From assembly GCF_037975245.1 (NCBI RefSeq), contig NC_092567.1, positions 25,838,376 to 25,898,375 on the forward strand: DNA of 60,000 bases, given 5' to 3'. The stretch is from Apostichopus japonicus (Eukaryota; Echinodermata; Holothuroidea; Aspidochirotida; Stichopodidae). Below the pieces are notes generated by a model. It saw only the letters and a program-made list of their open reading frames with translations. It made no database searches and was not told where the DNA came from. Position 1 is the first letter of the stretch, and every line of letters begins with the position of its first letter. This document shows positions 45,880 to 57,106 of this stretch, one piece after another. The translations under genes were made by a program, and so were the position numbers.

Positions 45880-46250
45880 AACTAACTTTTTATTGTCTGA
45901 GACTGCAGTTTTTTCTTAAATCGCTCTGTTCTAGACACGTTTGTGAATTGTTGGTATCATTGACAGTGAAATCCATCATGTGAGGGGGGTTTCAACGTGA
46001 ATACGTCGTCAATGTCACAATCGTTAGGTCTAGGCCTCAAAAATTTAGGTCTGCAAATGAGCAATTTGTTTGCAATTTCCCCATGCTCTGTCCCGTGATT
46101 TTTCCAAAATCTTACACACTCTATGAATTTACCACAAGGTTTGGGAAAAGTGTTGTAAATTGTCACTTTCAACTGCTGTCGAAAAGTGCATCAACACACA
46201 CATTTTTCGAGTGTATGCTGGTGTACCCATGATCAATATACACTAGGCTA
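45880..46250 (-). pseudogene. Decayed exon-like Cys/His sequence, unit III
   Basis: Third copy of the minus-strand exon-like sequence. The 46172-45957 frame reads CGKFIECVRFWKNHG, EHGEIANKLLICRP and DCDIDDVFTL, and reaches GFHCQ before stopping. The Cys-Tyr pair of unit I is altered. The donor-like end is AAAAAG|TTAGT here, so the GT of the donor is lost. Confidence 0.4.
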
Positions 46251-46285
46251 GGCCTAGGCTAAATTATAGCACTGTAAAGTCCCAA

Positions 46286-46613
46286 GTTATCAATTGGTTA
46301 TCAACGATGAGCTCTACAACGAAACCAAACAAACACCTTGGTCATCCATAGTCGCACATCGAAGATTGAGATTTTTCGGTCATGTAGCAAGACTCCAGGA
46401 GGACGCTCCAGCAAAGGCTGCTTTAAGAGAAGCATTGAGACATACTGATAAACCAGTAGGAAGGCTCGTGACTACCTTGCTTGCAAAATAAAGTCGCAAT
46501 TTTACATTAACAATTTCGAGGAAGCAATAAACCTTGCGCAAGATCGTGATACGTTAGCGGAGGTGAGTCACTGAGCATGTCGGATAGACGAGACTCAACT
46601 TACTACTACTACT
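46286..46613 (+). mobile_element. 5'-truncated LINE, 3' end (copy B)
   Basis: 328 bp inserted with target duplication AAAGTCCCAA at 46276-46285 and 46614-46623. It encodes the final residues of the same reverse transcriptase family as copy A (NDELYNETKQTPWSSIVAHR, then RLRFFGHVARLQEDAPAKAA) and ends with a TACTACTACTACT tail. It is closely similar to copy A but more severely truncated, so this is an independent insertion of the same family. Confidence 0.85.
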
Positions 46614-46623
46614 AAAGTCCCAA

Positions 46624-47865
46624 TTTGATGACGTCACGCCATTTGCATGTTTTGATTGGCATAATGCATCATCATGAGATGTACATTTTCTAAGTTGATA
46701 CCGGCTTACAATTTTATTAATTTCTTCACATTTAGATACACGAAACATGGAAATATTTTTGATTATGAATAATGTTTATTTTTCTCATGCTTTAGTGAAG
46801 AGTTTATGTTATGCACAAATCGGGACTACGAAACAACACGATAGAGTCACTCCACCCATAGTCTATGATATTATCGTCGAAATAAGGTAACATTTCTAGC
46901 TGTTAAACTTTTGGCCCAACTCCAAATGCCTGCTGTTGAAAGAAACCTCCTACAGTCAAAAACTGATATTTCTAACATAAACATTCATATCAATTCACTA
47001 GAGGAAGTCAGTTGATATAACATCCTCTTACATTTTGTAAATTTAGCCATCAAATCCATCATTTGGAATTCAGCCAACTAACTCCCACTTCCTCTTGTCG
47101 ATCATTCAGAAACCTTCAACTACGTCACTGAGCATGGGTTGTTTACGAACAATTTCCTTTGTTAATTTAATTTCGGGGTTCAAAGTGATTGTGGTTCAAT
47201 TTGCTTATTGTTTGCCGCAACATTAAGTACACACAACGCGTGACCTTTCGATGAGCGAGGATAACAACCACGTGATAACTTTGGCGTTGGCTTTCGCATT
47301 TATATCGAGCACACTTCTTGTATGTTACATACATAGTGTGAAGATAAGACAGAATACCACTCCCAATATTGCTGTCATCAATGTCAGTATGTAAAGGGAT
47401 CAGATTCACTGTACGTACCTTTGAGAAGTCAACCAGGCAGACATTTGAGTGTAAAACGACGAGTCGCGCTTTCTATTTTTGTTGAGGTAAGTTATCCATG
47501 ACCACAGCATATATGGCTACATTATTTGTGTATGTATGGGGGAGTGGGGGAGTGGGCGGTTGGGTGCAGATTGGGGAGGGGTTTTACTGAAAAGGAAGTT
47601 AAAAATGAGGTGAAAGGAGCCTGGGAACAGTATAACGACCGTTTCTCACATGTTAAGATGCCTTTATTCAGCTTGTGCGGATATTAGGTAACTGTATAGG
47701 CTACCAGACCTGACAAGAGTGGGACAAGGATCAGGGAGTACATCCTTGTGGCACTGACCCCCACCCCCCCCTTCTCCCCACTCCAGTTAATCGCCTTAGG
47801 TCTCTGTGGCGTCTCACAGGACTCTCCATTACTCTTGATACTGGTTGTTAATGTAAGAATCTCCA
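46624..47865. other. Non-coding end block of unit III
   Basis: Matches 9575-10162 and 11869-12660 of unit I without the TTAA element; the empty TTAA site is near 47222. G-rich (47540-47580) and C-rich (47758-47775) tracts are present. No gene. Confidence 0.5.
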
Positions 47866-50800
47866 CACTGAAAAAATAAGCTAGTCAATATTGCCACGGA
47901 CTAACGTTAAATTAGTCTTTAACGTTAGTCAATGCACCCGGACTAGCAAAAATCTTCGTTTCATCGCTGCTTCTTAGTTAGTTTACACTGACTAAGGAAA
48001 ATATAATCGCAGCTTAGTCGGTGGCGACGGACTAAGGTATTTTAACCCATGGACTAAGAACGATACGGACACCCGATTTACGCCATAATCGTAGCTTAGT
48101 CGGTGTCGACGGACTAATGTATTTTAACCCAATTCGATTCACTTCAATTTGGAAACCGAGAGGCAACGGCAGCTTGCTGGGCTTGGCATAGTTTCATACG
48201 ATCACTCTAAGCAACTTTCAACCGTAAATCACCCAAGAAGGTCTTTAGAAGAATGGAGGTATTAACTGCATCATCGGCCTACCTGTTATTCCTTTAACTA
48301 GAAGGTAAAATTAAAGTTAATTGTTAGGCCACTGGCACTAGTACTGTATTATGGTTAGTGTAACGCTACCGTTGTCACGTTGGCGTTTCGCAATACACAA
48401 GTGCAATGACAGTGAGTAGCCTATAGGCTTCTACTGGGTACTGCAGTGCATTCTCAACACTAAAGTGTGCATTCTAAACACCAATTAACAATGTGTTATG
48501 TGTGTACGTATTGGGCTAGATTGAACAGTGGCACATAATCTTCTAATTTATTCCCAAACAAATGCTGGAACTATAAGGCTCAATAGTTTATTTGAAGTCT
48601 ACACTCATTTGGTAAAGATTTCCTATAATTTCCCATGTGAATCTAAATGGGTAGGCTTTGTGATATTGAATAAGCAAGGCTAGACCTTCAAACGTACAGT
48701 CACAGTCGGCTGAACACATTATGTTGGCTAGTCAACGGTATTATATGTTGCGAGCAGTCAGGATGCACGCTTCAGTTCTATTTAACCTTTTCATTTATCA
48801 TTTTTTAGTATTTAATTTCCGGTCACGCCCAGGAAACAATTGCGACATTCCTTCACGGTCGACTTGCTTACTGTAAGAAGTATTAACCGTTTTTTTCTCA
48901 GGAAAGCTTGATAGTCTGAAGTTATTATAACATGTGCTTTTAGTATACTGCCAAAAGAGTAAGTTGTTGTATTTGTATTGATATTTTATGTAGAAGTAAC
49001 GGAAAATTTAGTATGTTTAGTTTGGACTAATTGCACGTTTTTTTACTGTCCAATGTAGTGCAGGGTTCACTTGCGCGAATTCAAATTATTCTGTTTATGT
49101 GTATGTATATGCATCGATTCTTAGATTATGATGTTTTTTTGACATTTATTTGTAATTCAAGCATATCTGTTTAGTAGCAAAGTTTAAAGGTTAAGATTAA
49201 TTAGTTTTCTCTTTTTGATCCTAGATTGAATGAAACTCATTGGCGTAAATAATAGATCAGATGATACAGTTAAACGCAGTTGCTAAAACTCTGGGTATTC
49301 TCTAGTCTTCGCCGGTCCATTATATACTTTAGTACTACTAGTAAGACTAAATCAAAACGACCGTAGACAAACTTAGTGTAACAAAGTACTGATTCTCCTC
49401 TAGCCTAGGTCTAAACAGGCTTGTTATGTGAGCAAGCAAAATAACAACTAAAAACGATTAGGCCTATAAATAAGTTGGCTCAGTGCATTTCTGTTTCTAA
49501 AATTTTATATTTTTAAAGATCATAAAAACAAACAAAGATTTAGCCCATGTTTTATTATCTCTGTATTCTGGGCATTTGATTCTGGTTGCAATGGTGATGA
49601 CACTCTCGTTCAAATTTTCAGCTTTATACAGTCTGCTTCAAACTTTGGGATTGTTTTTTTGAGACTATAGTGGAAGCAAATCTCACATAACTTTGTGGTG
49701 ACAACTTTATTTTATTTTTTTTTTCAAATGATGAATACTTTGCTGTTTCTTTTTTCCAGCAGGAATTGAAAAGCCAAATATCTAAGTCAAGGGTGAGCTT
49801 TCCTGTGATGTACGACACCAGTGTGGAGGCAACAACAGAAGAGGAGAACTGTGTTATATATGGCTTGAAGACATGTTTAAGATGATATATTGGTACCCTT
49901 CGCAAAACAAAAGAGTTTATCCAAGAGTCCAAAAAGCAAAGGAACAAGTACCATAGAGAAAAAAGATGGAAGAGTGAGTTTAACTATTGTACCCAACTGT
50001 TTAATGATATTTAAGATACTTTTCATAACCTGTTTTAAAAAAAAAAACAGTCTAGTTTATCATTTACGTGCAAGCTTCATAAGTTTGGTCAAATTTTCAC
50101 TGATCTGTAGAGCGGGAGTCCAGAGGGTTTGGTTAGCTGGGAAGGTAACCAATTGCCTGGTACATCACAATGTTCACAATGCATTCCTGTATATGAAACC
50201 TGACGACTGGCAAACCGACTGTGGTGGATGTGGCTGGGAGAGCAATTTTAAAGTCACCTAATAGCTAACCTAGAGCAGCTTTCATGGTAACCACATCAAA
50301 GTAAGAACAATGTGTCAGGTATGGCCCCAAGAGCAACAAATGGCCATTGCCAGTAATTATTGGTGGTGGGGTACCCCTGCCAGTGATCTATAATTGACCC
50401 CTCACGGCTGACGTAGGTCAGCTCATGAGGTAACCACTTGAAACCTACTGGAAATGTTGGTTAGGACTTCAGATACAAGGGATGGGCATTGCCATTAATT
50501 TTTATTGATGGGGTACCCCTGCCAGTAGACCCCCAATATGCCCATCCCCTCATTGACCTAGGTGAGCTCATGATTTGACCAGTTGAAACCTACAGGAAAA
50601 TGATAGGTATCACTTCATATGTAAGGATGGGCATTTCCAGTATTTTATATTGGTGGGCCACCACTGCCAGAGTCCACCCATCCCTTACATATAGAATCCT
50701 GTTAATAATTTTCCAGTAGTTGTATCTGAAGCCCTAACCAACATTTTCCAGTAGGTTTCAAGTGGTTACCTCATGAGCTGACCTAGGTCAGCCTTGAGGG

Positions 50801-52105
50801 GTCAAATATAGATCACTGGCAGGGGTACCCCACCACCAATAATTACTGGCAATGGCCGTTTGTTGCTCTTGGGGCCATACCTGACATATTGTACTTACTT
50901 TGATGTGGTTACTATGAAAACTGATCTAGGTTAGCTATCAGGTGACTTTAAAATTGCTCTCCCAGCCACACTCACCACAGTCGGTTGCCAGTCGTCTGGT
51001 TTCATATACAGGAATGCACTGTGAACATTGTGATGTACAAGGCAATTGGTTACCTTCCCAGCTAACCAAACCCTCTGGGATCCCAGTCTATTGGGATCAT
51101 TATTAACATGATTAACATAATTATTAAGCTTTGAGAAATAACTTGGTGTTATGCTGTGCAAAGGTAATAATAATTTGGTAAAGCTGCTATTCCTGGCTTA
51201 TAATTTGAGGGACCTAGATTTAAATGTATACCTCCCAATATGTTATAAAATTTTAATGTAAATGTATGTTTATGATAATGTGAGTTATCATGTGCTATAT
51301 CTGTATCTGTGCTTACACGTATATCATATTTTCTGTTCACAGGTCAATAATGGTGCAGATTTTGGCTTCCTGAAGACAAGTGGGAGGCCATTTGTAGTTA
51401 AGAGAAACACTCTTTGTTCGTGAAGACTTAACTGGTGTCGATTTGGGGTACCACTTTAAAAGGAAAGTCATGAGGAACCCTTGCCCAAGATTCAACTTTG
51501 CATTATTGTGCAGTGCTATACTTTTGCGATTCATGTTTGATCCATTAACTTGTCTTAACTTTGTTGGAAAAAAAATCAGATTTTCAGATATTATTTACAG
51601 TGATTTCTTCTCTATCTGTCGAAAGTCAGCCTTTTGTAGACATCAGAAGTTTTATCAGAAATAAATACTGCCAACGTACACATTATTTGTGTTTCTTCTT
51701 CTCTCTTTTCTTTCAGTGATGCTAGTCAGTGAAACTAGTCGGGTTTAATTCTTTCAGTGAATCTAGTCGGTGCAACTAGTCAGTCGATACGGACTCAGAA
51801 AGGTTAGTCGGGAGAGGCACCATCCTGACTAATGTAAAACCTGCTATAAACTAGTCGGTGGCTCATATAAATTAGTCGGTAAAGACCGACTAATGTCACC
51901 AACTAATGTAACTGGCTAATACACATTTACCGACTAAGAAATTGTTGATCGACTAAGCTGACGGACTAAGATGACCGACTAAGAAATCCAACTGACTAAG
52001 GAATAAATTAGTCGGTATAGCAACTGACCAAGGCTATGTTAGTCGGGAGAGGCACCAGATGGACTAACGTTATGTTAGTCGGTGAACCAATTTAAGTTTT
52101 CAGTG
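47866..52105. mobile_element. Complete CACTG-ended DNA element (4.24 kb), opposite orientation
   Basis: Begins CACTGAAAAAATAAG and ends TTTTCAGTG, with target duplication CA at 47864-47865 and 52106-52107. The empty site in unit I (AATCTCCATGCAAGG at about 12664) has one CA. It is the reverse complement of 28612-33098 over nearly its whole length, with a shortened centre. Subterminal CCGACTAA/TTAGTCGG motifs cover 47890-48120 and 51720-52085. No transposase. Exon-like stretches behind good acceptors occur at about 49760 (TTTCTTTTTTCCAG) and 51341 (TTTTCTGTTCACAG), which might be captured gene pieces. Confidence 0.8.
50121..51078. repeat. Internal inverted repeat of the second CACTG element
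   Basis: Arms of about 400 bp, starting AGAGGGTTTGGTTAGCTG (50121) and ending with its inverse at about 51078. It is shorter than in the other copies because the centre has lost part of the repeat. Confidence 0.8.
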
Positions 52106-52107
52106 CA

Positions 52108-52620
52108 TGCATGGCGCACCGTGAGAACTAATTGTTTGACATATTTCTTTATCAGCTACCGGAGTTCGATATTTACAAACGAACAAAATTTTAGAGAACC
52201 TAGTAAAGTTAGAGAGATGGTATCAAGTGGCTGTACGTCGTTGCTGTAACTTATAGTTATTAGGAACGACGGCAAGGGTTATACGCTCACTATGTCACTG
52301 TCGACATTAATGATGTTAAACTAAAATACCATGTATGTCAGAAAACAATATCATCATTTTAGACCTTGTGGATATCAGCATGTCACACAACTTTCTACGT
52401 GCTATTCAAACATTATAACATGCTGATATGTTTCCTGCTTAATTGATAAACTGCTATTTTTTCATGACATTGTGAAACATATGGTGTTCCGTACGTAACG
52501 ACAGATTCTAGACTAAATTAGGAAACGAGCAGGCCTATAAATGCCCACCACTGAACTACATGTATGTGATTGTATACCAAACTATATACTTGCAAATAGA
52601 AATCGCCACAAGAAGGAACA
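52108..52620. other. Start of unit IV, shared 5' flank
   Basis: Homologous to 12670-13145 and 940-1250. Homology to the other units stops near 52620, where an unrelated AT-rich segment begins. Confidence 0.6.
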
Positions 52621-53134
52621 TATTTATATGTATATATATACAAATAAAAATATAATGAAAGTCGTACCGTATTGTAAGGTAAATAAGTTCATTACTTCAT
52701 TCAATTGCTGCACACAATTAGTCAAAGCTTTGAATTGTATGGCCCTTGTAAATCGTCCCCTCTTTTAACTGGTCAAAAATATCAGAAACCTCGAGAAAAA
52801 TAAGTAAAATCATTGAACAATGACCTACCGGATCGGATGCAGTCACACAATTGTTCTTGTCATTATCAGTTTGGAAGTGAATTGCGGCAAATATATGGCG
52901 TGTGCTACCTCTCATACTGTGGTGGTGACGCAGTCATCAGCAATCAATTGTTGGGGGAGCTTTAAAAACAGATGGAGCTAAAGTCCGAGTCTTAGGGTAA
53001 ACACTTAGTCTTAAAGTAAACACCACCTTAGAGTAAACAACACTATGAGTTTTAAAGGTTGTGGTCCAGGTGAACAGCCGTTATTCTCTGTCAATAGTGG
53101 GAAGCAATAAGTTCAAGCAACACTGCATGCTTAT
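52621..53134. other. Unique AT-rich segment without recognisable features
   Basis: The short ORFs at 52541-52768 and 52718-52915 overlap and show no recognisable domain. I see no gene here. Confidence 0.4.
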
Positions 53135-53504
53135 CAGTGGCGTAGGAAGGTACTTTTGAGTGGGGGGGACTGAAGACTGATGGCCGGCCTGGGGAGGGGT
53201 CTAAGGGGAGGGGGTATCCCCCTCCCCTTTGGAATTTTTTGCATTTCCAGGTGGCCTCAGATGCAATTTGGTGCAATATAGCACACTTCAACACCCACTC
53301 CATTTTGTAAACTTAATTTTGTATTTTCACCTGGCCTTAGATGCAATTTGGTGCTCCAAATGAGATTTTTTTTCTCATTTGGAAATGAAAAAGGGGTTTT
53401 CTGACTTGCGGAGCGGGGGGCGGAATGATACTTCCGCCCCTCCACATTTTTTACTGGGGGGCTGACGCCCCCCCCCCCCCAGCCCCCCGGTTCCTACGCC
53501 CTTG
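53135..53504. mobile_element. hAT-type mini element (370 bp), opposite orientation
   Basis: The target duplication ATGCTTAT lies at 53127-53134 and 53505-53512. The left end is CAGTGGCGTAGGAAGG and the right end inverted is CAAGGGCGTAGGAACCGG. It is the reverse complement of 19943-20278 with extra G/C-rich sequence near 53180-53220. Poly-C lies near the right end (53468-53480). Confidence 0.85.
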
Positions 53505-53512
53505 ATGCTTAT

Positions 53513-53990
53513 CATATTCATGGACGAAATATCAACCAATGTTGCCTCTGACGTCGAATTAAATCTGTACGTATCAGTTTTCTTTGTAAAATCTTCAATG
53601 ATATTTTTATCTCAGCTAATTTTGTATGGTATCGTCTATTAGCTAGGATCATAAACCGTTCAAGTCCTCCAGGCAATACAAGAGTCTTTCTAGTTTGTAT
53701 AGCTAAAAGTAAGTACCCGTGTGTGAACGCTCGCAAAAATATGTGTAAGGAACATGAAGTTTCACATTGATTTTGTTACAATCGTATTATTCCTTATTTC
53801 CTTATATTGTATTCTTCGCTTATAAACTTCTACATAGCAACATAGAGTTTGACATTTGAGAACCACGCATATGGAACGCCCTGCTGTCAAACTTTCTCGT
53901 AAACCCACATTTGATTGATTAATTTACTGAAAACTCATCTTTTTATCACGTAATTTAACAACTGATATGTTGTATTCTGTTTTACTAAAA
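53513..53990 (+). pseudogene. Possible LINE reverse-transcriptase tail remnant
   Basis: A plus-strand frame near 53863-53960 reads EPRIWNALLSNFL, then after a stop FTENSSF. This recalls the 'G(P)xIWNxLP...FKKxLK' end found in many LINE reverse transcriptases. The preceding 300 bp have broken frames. The call is weak and no insertion boundaries were found. Confidence 0.3.
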
Positions 53991-54509
53991 TTTCCTTAAT
54001 TCATATACTATTGTATTTGTTGTGACTGTTTTATTACTTGATGTAGCTTGCATTTTCGTTTCTGGTTTTGAAGAATTTGTCCCACTTCTCGTGCAAAGTG
54101 CTGCGCAATATTCTGTAATGAAAAGTGCATAATGATAGTGATGATGACGATATTATTACGTAATTGACACTGACTGAGTAAAAACATGATTATGCTGTTC
54201 CTTGACAGATGAGCTATCGGTGAAGAAAACAAACATTAAACATGTTATTTAAATCAAATGAGAGGAGAATAATTTAATAATTGGGGGAAAGGAGGACTCA
54301 GAGAGCTGTGCCAGAGGGGGCTTGGACCTATTATAATTGTTAGGATATTGCTTCTACAGACAGTAGATTTCTCTTAGCTAAAGAACAAAACAAATCAATC
54401 TACATTACAACGTTACCAATTGGCACATTGTCAATGTCACATGTTAACAATTGTCACGTTTCGCTGTCACATGTTTAATAGTTAGATTGTTTTATTCTCA
54501 AGTTACAAT

Positions 54510-54602
54510 ATGTCGAGCACTTCACTGGTTGATGAACAAGTTGAATAAAATTCACCACCAAAAAATACAGATGTTTGGAGGTGAAAATCAAACGATATAA
54601 AG
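54510..54602 (+). pseudogene. Broken first coding exon of LRAT copy 4
   Basis: ATG at 54510 opens MSSTSLVDEQVE, similar to the MATNSLDDE start of copies 1 and 2, then hits TAA at 54546. A shifted frame carries residues resembling the exon end (IKRYK), followed by the donor AAAG|GTATGG at 54603. The exon is 93 nt against 91 in copies 1 and 2, so the phase is also wrong for the downstream acceptor. This suggests the exon no longer contributes the N-terminus. Confidence 0.6.
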
Positions 54603-55799
54603 GTATGGTGTATGTCTTTTGGTTAATCCCATGTGATCTTGTGTTTGATAGTGCACATTATATCATTCACCACATTCTAACCAGTGAGGTGTAATTCGTC
54701 CGATCATATTGTCATTGCATCAATGGGTAGAAACAAAATCAACATTACAGGCTTCAATAGACCTCAATACTTCGTTCTTTCTCCATCCCTATCACATCAA
54801 TATTTTAATCAAGATCATATACAATATCTACATATACGTAGGAGGGGGAGGAGAGGGTTTGGGGTGGGGGGGGGGCTGCAGCCAACAACAAGATAGTTCT
54901 GTGAAAATACTTGCGATATGTAGATACTGTTTGGGGCACAGCAACAACAACAAAATAAGCAGCAATAATCATGTTTGATGAGAGTCAGTAGTTCCGTATA
55001 GAACTCAGCATCAGGTAATTAGACTAATGTTCTGCTTGCCAGCCTAATCTGGTGGCACTATTATACAGAAACATAATGGCAGACTAACCTAAAAAGTGAA
55101 AATTCTTTGATATAAATTTACTTCCAATGGTATCACCATTATGAATTAAAGTACTCTTAATTGGGTTAAACAAATTCTCAAAGACGAGGGGTTCTCACCA
55201 GTACACTTTTCCATATCGGTTACATTTTCGGGCAGATCGTTACAGCCCCAATCTAATTGGGCTCCTACGCCCTATGAGTATGTATTCCCTGTCCAATAGA
55301 CTCGTGATACTCACTTTACATAACATTGTCATGATCACACGGTTACAGTCTCTGTGTAACGGGATTGGGGTTGAGAGTGGATCAAGTTATGTGGATTTCG
55401 TCCCCAGACTCTATCTTAGGTGATTTTTCTTAACAAAGTCCGCTATCTGTTTCATACGGTGGTCCAGGCGAGGCATGCAAGATGAATTGTTACTATGTTA
55501 CTGTATTCGTTATCCATCTCAATTGTCAAATCATATTGATTTAGGGATATTTAACACTTATATTGACAACTGTCTACAATGAAGCTTATCGGTAAAAAGA
55601 ACATTTTACTTCGGTAGCTAATTTAGCGTATATCTATTTAGGAACCATTGTGTACGGTGAGTATTTTGAGAGATATTGTCAGGTGTTTGTGACACCTAAA
55701 TGGTGTGATATAGCTGATGTTAACAAAATATTCAAAACTAAGCATAATTGAAGTTACATATTTGACCGTAAACAAATGAAATGTCTCATTTTCCCGCAG
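54603..55799. other. Intron or upstream region of LRAT copy 4
   Basis: No minisatellite is present, unlike copies 1-3. It contains a G-rich tract (54841-54876). The end is a possible acceptor TTTTCCCGCAG at 55799. No other gene is visible. Confidence 0.5.
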
Positions 55800-55845
55800 A
55801 AGGAGCAAATGTTAAAGGATATCACTATTTCCACTTCAAGGAAGA

Positions 55846-56760
55846 ATGGCTGTTGGAGACCTAACGTACTTCTGTTGTATGCAGATTTCGGATACTGGTA
55901 GCTATATCAAGTGGAAGAATATAAACGAAGCGGCTGGAGGGTTGAAACCAGGAGATCACGTGGCATGGTTGAGACCATTTCTGGGATACTGGCACCATGC
56001 CATCGTTGAGGAAGTAACAGATGATTATATTAACGTGATAGAGTGGTCGAGTGGCGTTCATTCATGTTGTAGCATTGTCAGAAGAACAAGAAAGGAATGG
56101 GATCTGTGTGGAAACTGTTGTTACAGTCCGATGTACAAGGCTTATTATCCAAAAGAAGTAGAACAACAACATCCTCCTGAAGTGGTTTTGGAGAGAGCTA
56201 AAGCACGCTTACATGAAACTGATTATAGTTTATTTTCCGATAATTGTGAGCATTTTGCATCTCACTGTAAGACCGGAATATCTCGCTCCAATCAAGTGTT
56301 TCAACTTAAAGTATCAGTGCAAGCCTGGATCCGTAAGATTGTGGCGATTTTTTTCCATGTGCTAATTGTAATGTCTATCTCGGAAGGGATCGAATCTGCT
56401 AGCAAAGGCAATAATTGGGTCGGTATTTTGTGCCTGGTCCTTTCTGAGTCGGCATATTTGATTATGGAAATCACTGTTATGTGGCGTCATGATTCCAAAC
56501 AAACTGATTTCAATGACATAAATCGAGCTTTGCGTTTTGCTGCACTTAAAGCTTCCGCACAGTCTGTAATGTTGGTGTTATTTGCTATTGCTGCAAGCGT
56601 TCCATTGATGAATCACGTACGGGGAAAAACAATATGGTCTGTAGCAAAGAACACATGGTTTGAGATTTTGTATGGATTAGCGGGTGGGATGATAGGGAAC
56701 ATATTAGGATTTTTCTTATTTTCATTTTATCCCTATCCATGTTGCCGAAACACTGTTTAA
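55846..56760 (+). CDS. LRAT-domain multipass membrane protein, copy 4 (diverged, shortened N-terminus)
   Basis: ORF of 304 residues from ATG 55846. The exon probably starts at 55800 after TTCCCGCAG, but the frame matching the other copies (VKGYHYFHFKEEW) ends at TAA 55862-55864. A 55-nt deletion relative to copies 1-3 removed the GCQHVAHH region and changed the frame, so the LRAT part can be read only from the out-of-frame ATG in GAATGGC. The domain is complete: KPGDHVAW, His50 in YWHHAIV, Glu66 in VIEWS and Cys134 in SDNCEHF. Four hydrophobic segments follow (about 165-184, 193-216, 238-258 and 272-300), ending in the shared PYPCCRN. It is clearly more diverged from copies 1-3 than they are from each other, yet has no internal stop, which suggests continued function after the N-terminal change. 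A recently silenced gene is the alternative. Confidence 0.7.
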   Translation: MAVGDLTYFCCMQISDTGSYIKWKNINEAAGGLKPGDHVAWLRPFLGYWHHAIVEEVTDDYINVIEWSSGVHSCCSIVRRTRKEWDLCGNCCYSPMYKAYYPKEVEQQHPPEVVLERAKARLHETDYSLFSDNCEHFASHCKTGISRSNQVFQLKVSVQAWIRKIVAIFFHVLIVMSISEGIESASKGNNWVGILCLVLSESAYLIMEITVMWRHDSKQTDFNDINRALRFAALKASAQSVMLVLFAIAASVPLMNHVRGKTIWSVAKNTWFEILYGLAGGMIGNILGFFLFSFYPYPCCRNTV

Positions 56761-57102
56761 AATATAGACAAATAATCACAATAAAATAATAATCAACCAC
56801 TTCTTTACTTTATATGGTTACTGTAGTTTTTTAACACCTACAGTAACAGGTAACGCAAGTTTTCGTCAATGCAATGGGGGGGGGGGGGGTGTCTGGCAGC
56901 GACGAAGCTGCTAGGTGTTAACCCGCTATTGCCAATAAAGAATGCACTGTCCTATGTCCCCTAATTTGAAACCTCTTCCATATTTATTGATCCATAAATT
57001 ACGTCCGGTATTGCCTATGACTACGATGGGAAGGAGGATTGATCAACTCAAAGACACCGTCAAGTCATGTCACGTAGCATTTTCTATTTTCGGATTATTA
57101 AT
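56761..57102. other. 3' flank of LRAT copy 4
   Basis: AATAAAATAAT at about 56781 is a possible polyadenylation signal 20 bp after the stop. A run of 13 G lies at about 56877-56889. No gene. Confidence 0.5.
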
Positions 57103-57106
57103 TTAA

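Noticed and set aside
53518-53736. Minus-strand ORF of 72 codons near 53600
   Set aside because: No domain. The weak LINE-like signal in this interval is on the plus strand.
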